Shown: positions 9,001 through 12,000 of the stretch, one piece after another
Numbering within the stretch: the stretch's first letter is position 1
How the letters are laid out: each line of letters starts with the position of its first letter
DNA from: Baffinella frigidus
Taxonomy: Eukaryota; Cryptophyceae; Cryptomonadales; Baffinellaceae
NCBI GenBank assembly: GCA_026770585.1
Contig: MU646313.1
Coordinates: 313,043-326,593 of the forward strand
Direction: 5' to 3'
DNA: 13,551 nucleotides
Made by a program: the position numbers and the translations under genes
The notes under the pieces: generated by a model
What the model was told of the DNA's origin: nothing
The model's input: the letters and a program-made list of their open reading frames with translations, nothing else
Database searches by the model: none

Positions 9001-12000
9001 AGATTCCCCCTTCTCACACCCTTTAAGTAAGACACCAGTTGTCGGAAAGCAGGAAGCCCTTGCAAACTCACACCAACCTTCATCTTCTTCCACAGCCCAC
9101 CAGCGCCACCCTTTTTCCCACCAACAATACACCCCCTACAATCCCCCTCAAGAATCCAGTTCTCCTAGAGTATAGGTTGTGACGTAGCAACGGGCGCAGG
9201 AGGGCGGCTTCGTCAAGTGCTGGGGCTACAACAACGAAGGCCAGCTGGGCTACGGGGACAGCCGCCAGCGTGACAGCTCGAACGAGTTGGGGGCAAGCAC
9301 CCCCTCCCATGAACGTGACTCTTATTCGTTTTGATTCGTTTTGAAGAGTGGTGCGCTTTCTGGACTCCAAAGGGCACGTCTGACGGTAGGCGTTGCGTTG
9401 CAGGTGTATCTGCCCGCCGTGGATCTGGACGGGTCGAAGGCTGTGGCGATCGAGTGCGGGCAATACTTCTCCTGCGCCCTTTTGGTAAAGAGTGAAAGGG
9501 AGGTTTCCACTTGGCTTAGCTCTGCCGGGACTGACGCGTCCCGCCTCGGGAATTTCCGCTGAAGTGAGGCTGGGATCGATCCAAGATCGATGGACCCGGT
9601 TTAGGGTTTAGGGTTTAAGGTTTAGGATTTATGGTTTATGGTTTATGGTTTAGGGTTTAGGTCCACCTAATTGTGAGGTTGGGGTGCAGGAGGGAGGCTT
9701 CGTCAAGTGCTGGGGCCAAAACAACTACGGCCAGCTGGGCTACGGAGACACGCGCCAGCGCGGCGACGGCGGTTCGGAGATGGGGGCAAGCACCCGTCCT
9801 CCACCCCGAGTGCCAGTGTCGGGAGCAGGGTTGTCACCACAAGTTTGCGGGGGTCAAGGTTTGTGACGCAGTAGATGCGGGCCAGCACCATGAGATGCGA
9901 ATGCAGGCATGTTTGTGTTTGGTCTCGCTGGAAAGGACGTGCTGACGAAGTGATGTGCTCTGTGACAGCAATATCTCCCCGACGTGGGCCTTGGGGGGAC
10001 AGCTGCGACCTCCCTCGCTACGGGGGATTACCACGTCTGCGCAAGCCTCGTGAGAGTCCCGCAACTCTTGACTAAATAAACCTGTTCCTGGTACCAACCC
10101 TGCCCGATTTAGATTTTGCCCTTGCACAAATCAAAAAAGAAGGGGGGTTGGGCAGTGTCTGTGGGTCATCCTTGATGCGGTGGCGCGCTCTTATGTATCC
10201 TTAGATACGGTGACGCGCTCGGAGGGAGATTGAACACCAGAAAGTCGTTGGAGGGGTGATAAGTGCTAACCAGTGTGGGGTGCAGTCGGACATGATGCGG
10301 GGTGAGATAGAGAAGGAGAGACTGGAACTAGGGTGGATGCTAGAGGCTCTTGCCGCGAGCGTGCATCCTTCAGGTCCTTTAGGTTTTGATTTTTCCCAAC
10401 ATGGCCCAACGACACGCCCTTCCGTAGAAAGGATCTGCAGAGAAAGCGTTTTTGGATGCGGCCTGCTCTGGCGCGCTCTTAGGGAGATGGAGCCGTGGTT
10501 GAAAGCAGGGGAAAGAGAGGGTGACACCACGCAGGGAAAAGAGTGTGTGACAAGTGGCGGGGTGCAGGCGGACATGACGGTGAAGTGCTGGGGCCGCAAC
10601 GATCAAGGCCAGTTGGGCTACAGCGACACCCGGCAAAGAGGAGACGGGGGGGGGGAGATGGGGGCAAGCACCCCCTCCCGCGTGAATCTGGTTGCCGTAT
10701 GCCGTGGTGTTAACCTTGGCTTGGTGCGCAGGCAGATCGGTCCAAGCGCGCAAACGAGCTGAAGGAGGGATGGTTGTGTGGCTTGGCAGGCGTATCTCCC
10801 GGCCGTGGATCTGGACGGAAACGCTACAATGGTGACGGCTGGCGAACAATTTAGTTGTGCTCTCCTCCTTGGTGGCGTCGTCAAGTGTTGGGGCCGGAAC
10901 AATTATGGCATGCTGGGGCAAGGAGACACCAGCTACCGTGGCGACAAAGTAGACGAGCTGGGGGCAAGCACCCTCCCCCGTGCCGCTGACTTCAAAGTCT
11001 CGTCAGAGTGATGCTCGCCGGCGTAGGCCACCTGAACATCGGATGGCCTTTCTGACTGCACCCCTCTCTGAAAGTGTTTCGGTGATTATTCCACCGCCTG
11101 ATGAGAGGAGAGTGTGTGCGTCTGCGTCAAACGCTGAAGGTGTGTGTGTGTGTGCCGCTCTGCAGGCTGTTCTTCCGTATGTCGACCTGAATGGCCTTGC
11201 GGTGGCGATCTACGCTGGATTTCGCCGATCTTGCGCGATTTTGAAGGTCCAATATGAGAAAGAACCTTGCTACCTCGGACGATTTAGACGGAGTCGGTTT
11301 TGCTAGTTTCCTTGTTCTGCGGCCTGGAACGGCGCGCATGCGATTCGTGGCGATGCTTGCTCATGGAGATTTGAGTGCTTGTCCTTGCTATAAAATTTGA
11401 ATGTTGTTGGTGGTGCAGGAGGGCGGCTTCGTCAAGTGCTGGGGACAAAACAACTACGGCCAGCTGGGCTATCAGCACACAAGCTATATTGGCGACGGGG
11501 GGAGCGAGATGGGGGCAAGCACCCACCCTCCAGCAATGTTAATGGGAAAGGGTTGATGGTTAAGGGTTTACTGTAGAGGATTTAGGGCTTGTAGGGGATG
11601 TGGGCCCCAGGGGAGGTCAACAGACCTCAAAGTGAGGGAGGGCTGGGGTGCACTCAAGCAACCACTTCTGAGCAGAGATGGGGATTTTGGTGTGCCCGCG
11701 ATCGGCACAAGTTTATGTCCCTAAATCGATTCGATCATGCAACGGGGTTGTGCCGGGACGGACGTTCTGACGGAGGGTTGGGCGTGTGGCATGGCAGGTG
11801 CACCTCCGCGCGGTCGACCTGGAAGGAGTTCCGGCTGTGGCGCTCGCGTTGGGGGAGTATCACACCTGCGTGCTTCTTCTCTCCTCTTCAAAGGTCCTTT
11901 CCTCCTCTGGCTTCTCGTTTTTGAAAAGAGCCATACGGGGGGAAAAGAGGAGGGATGAAGTGAGGGGTGACACCTGACGGTATGAAGTTCGAAGGTTGGG

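Noticed and set aside
10379-10921. 180-codon open frame on the minus strand
   Set aside because: Antisense to exons 34 and 35; explained by GC-rich repeat coding on the + strand.
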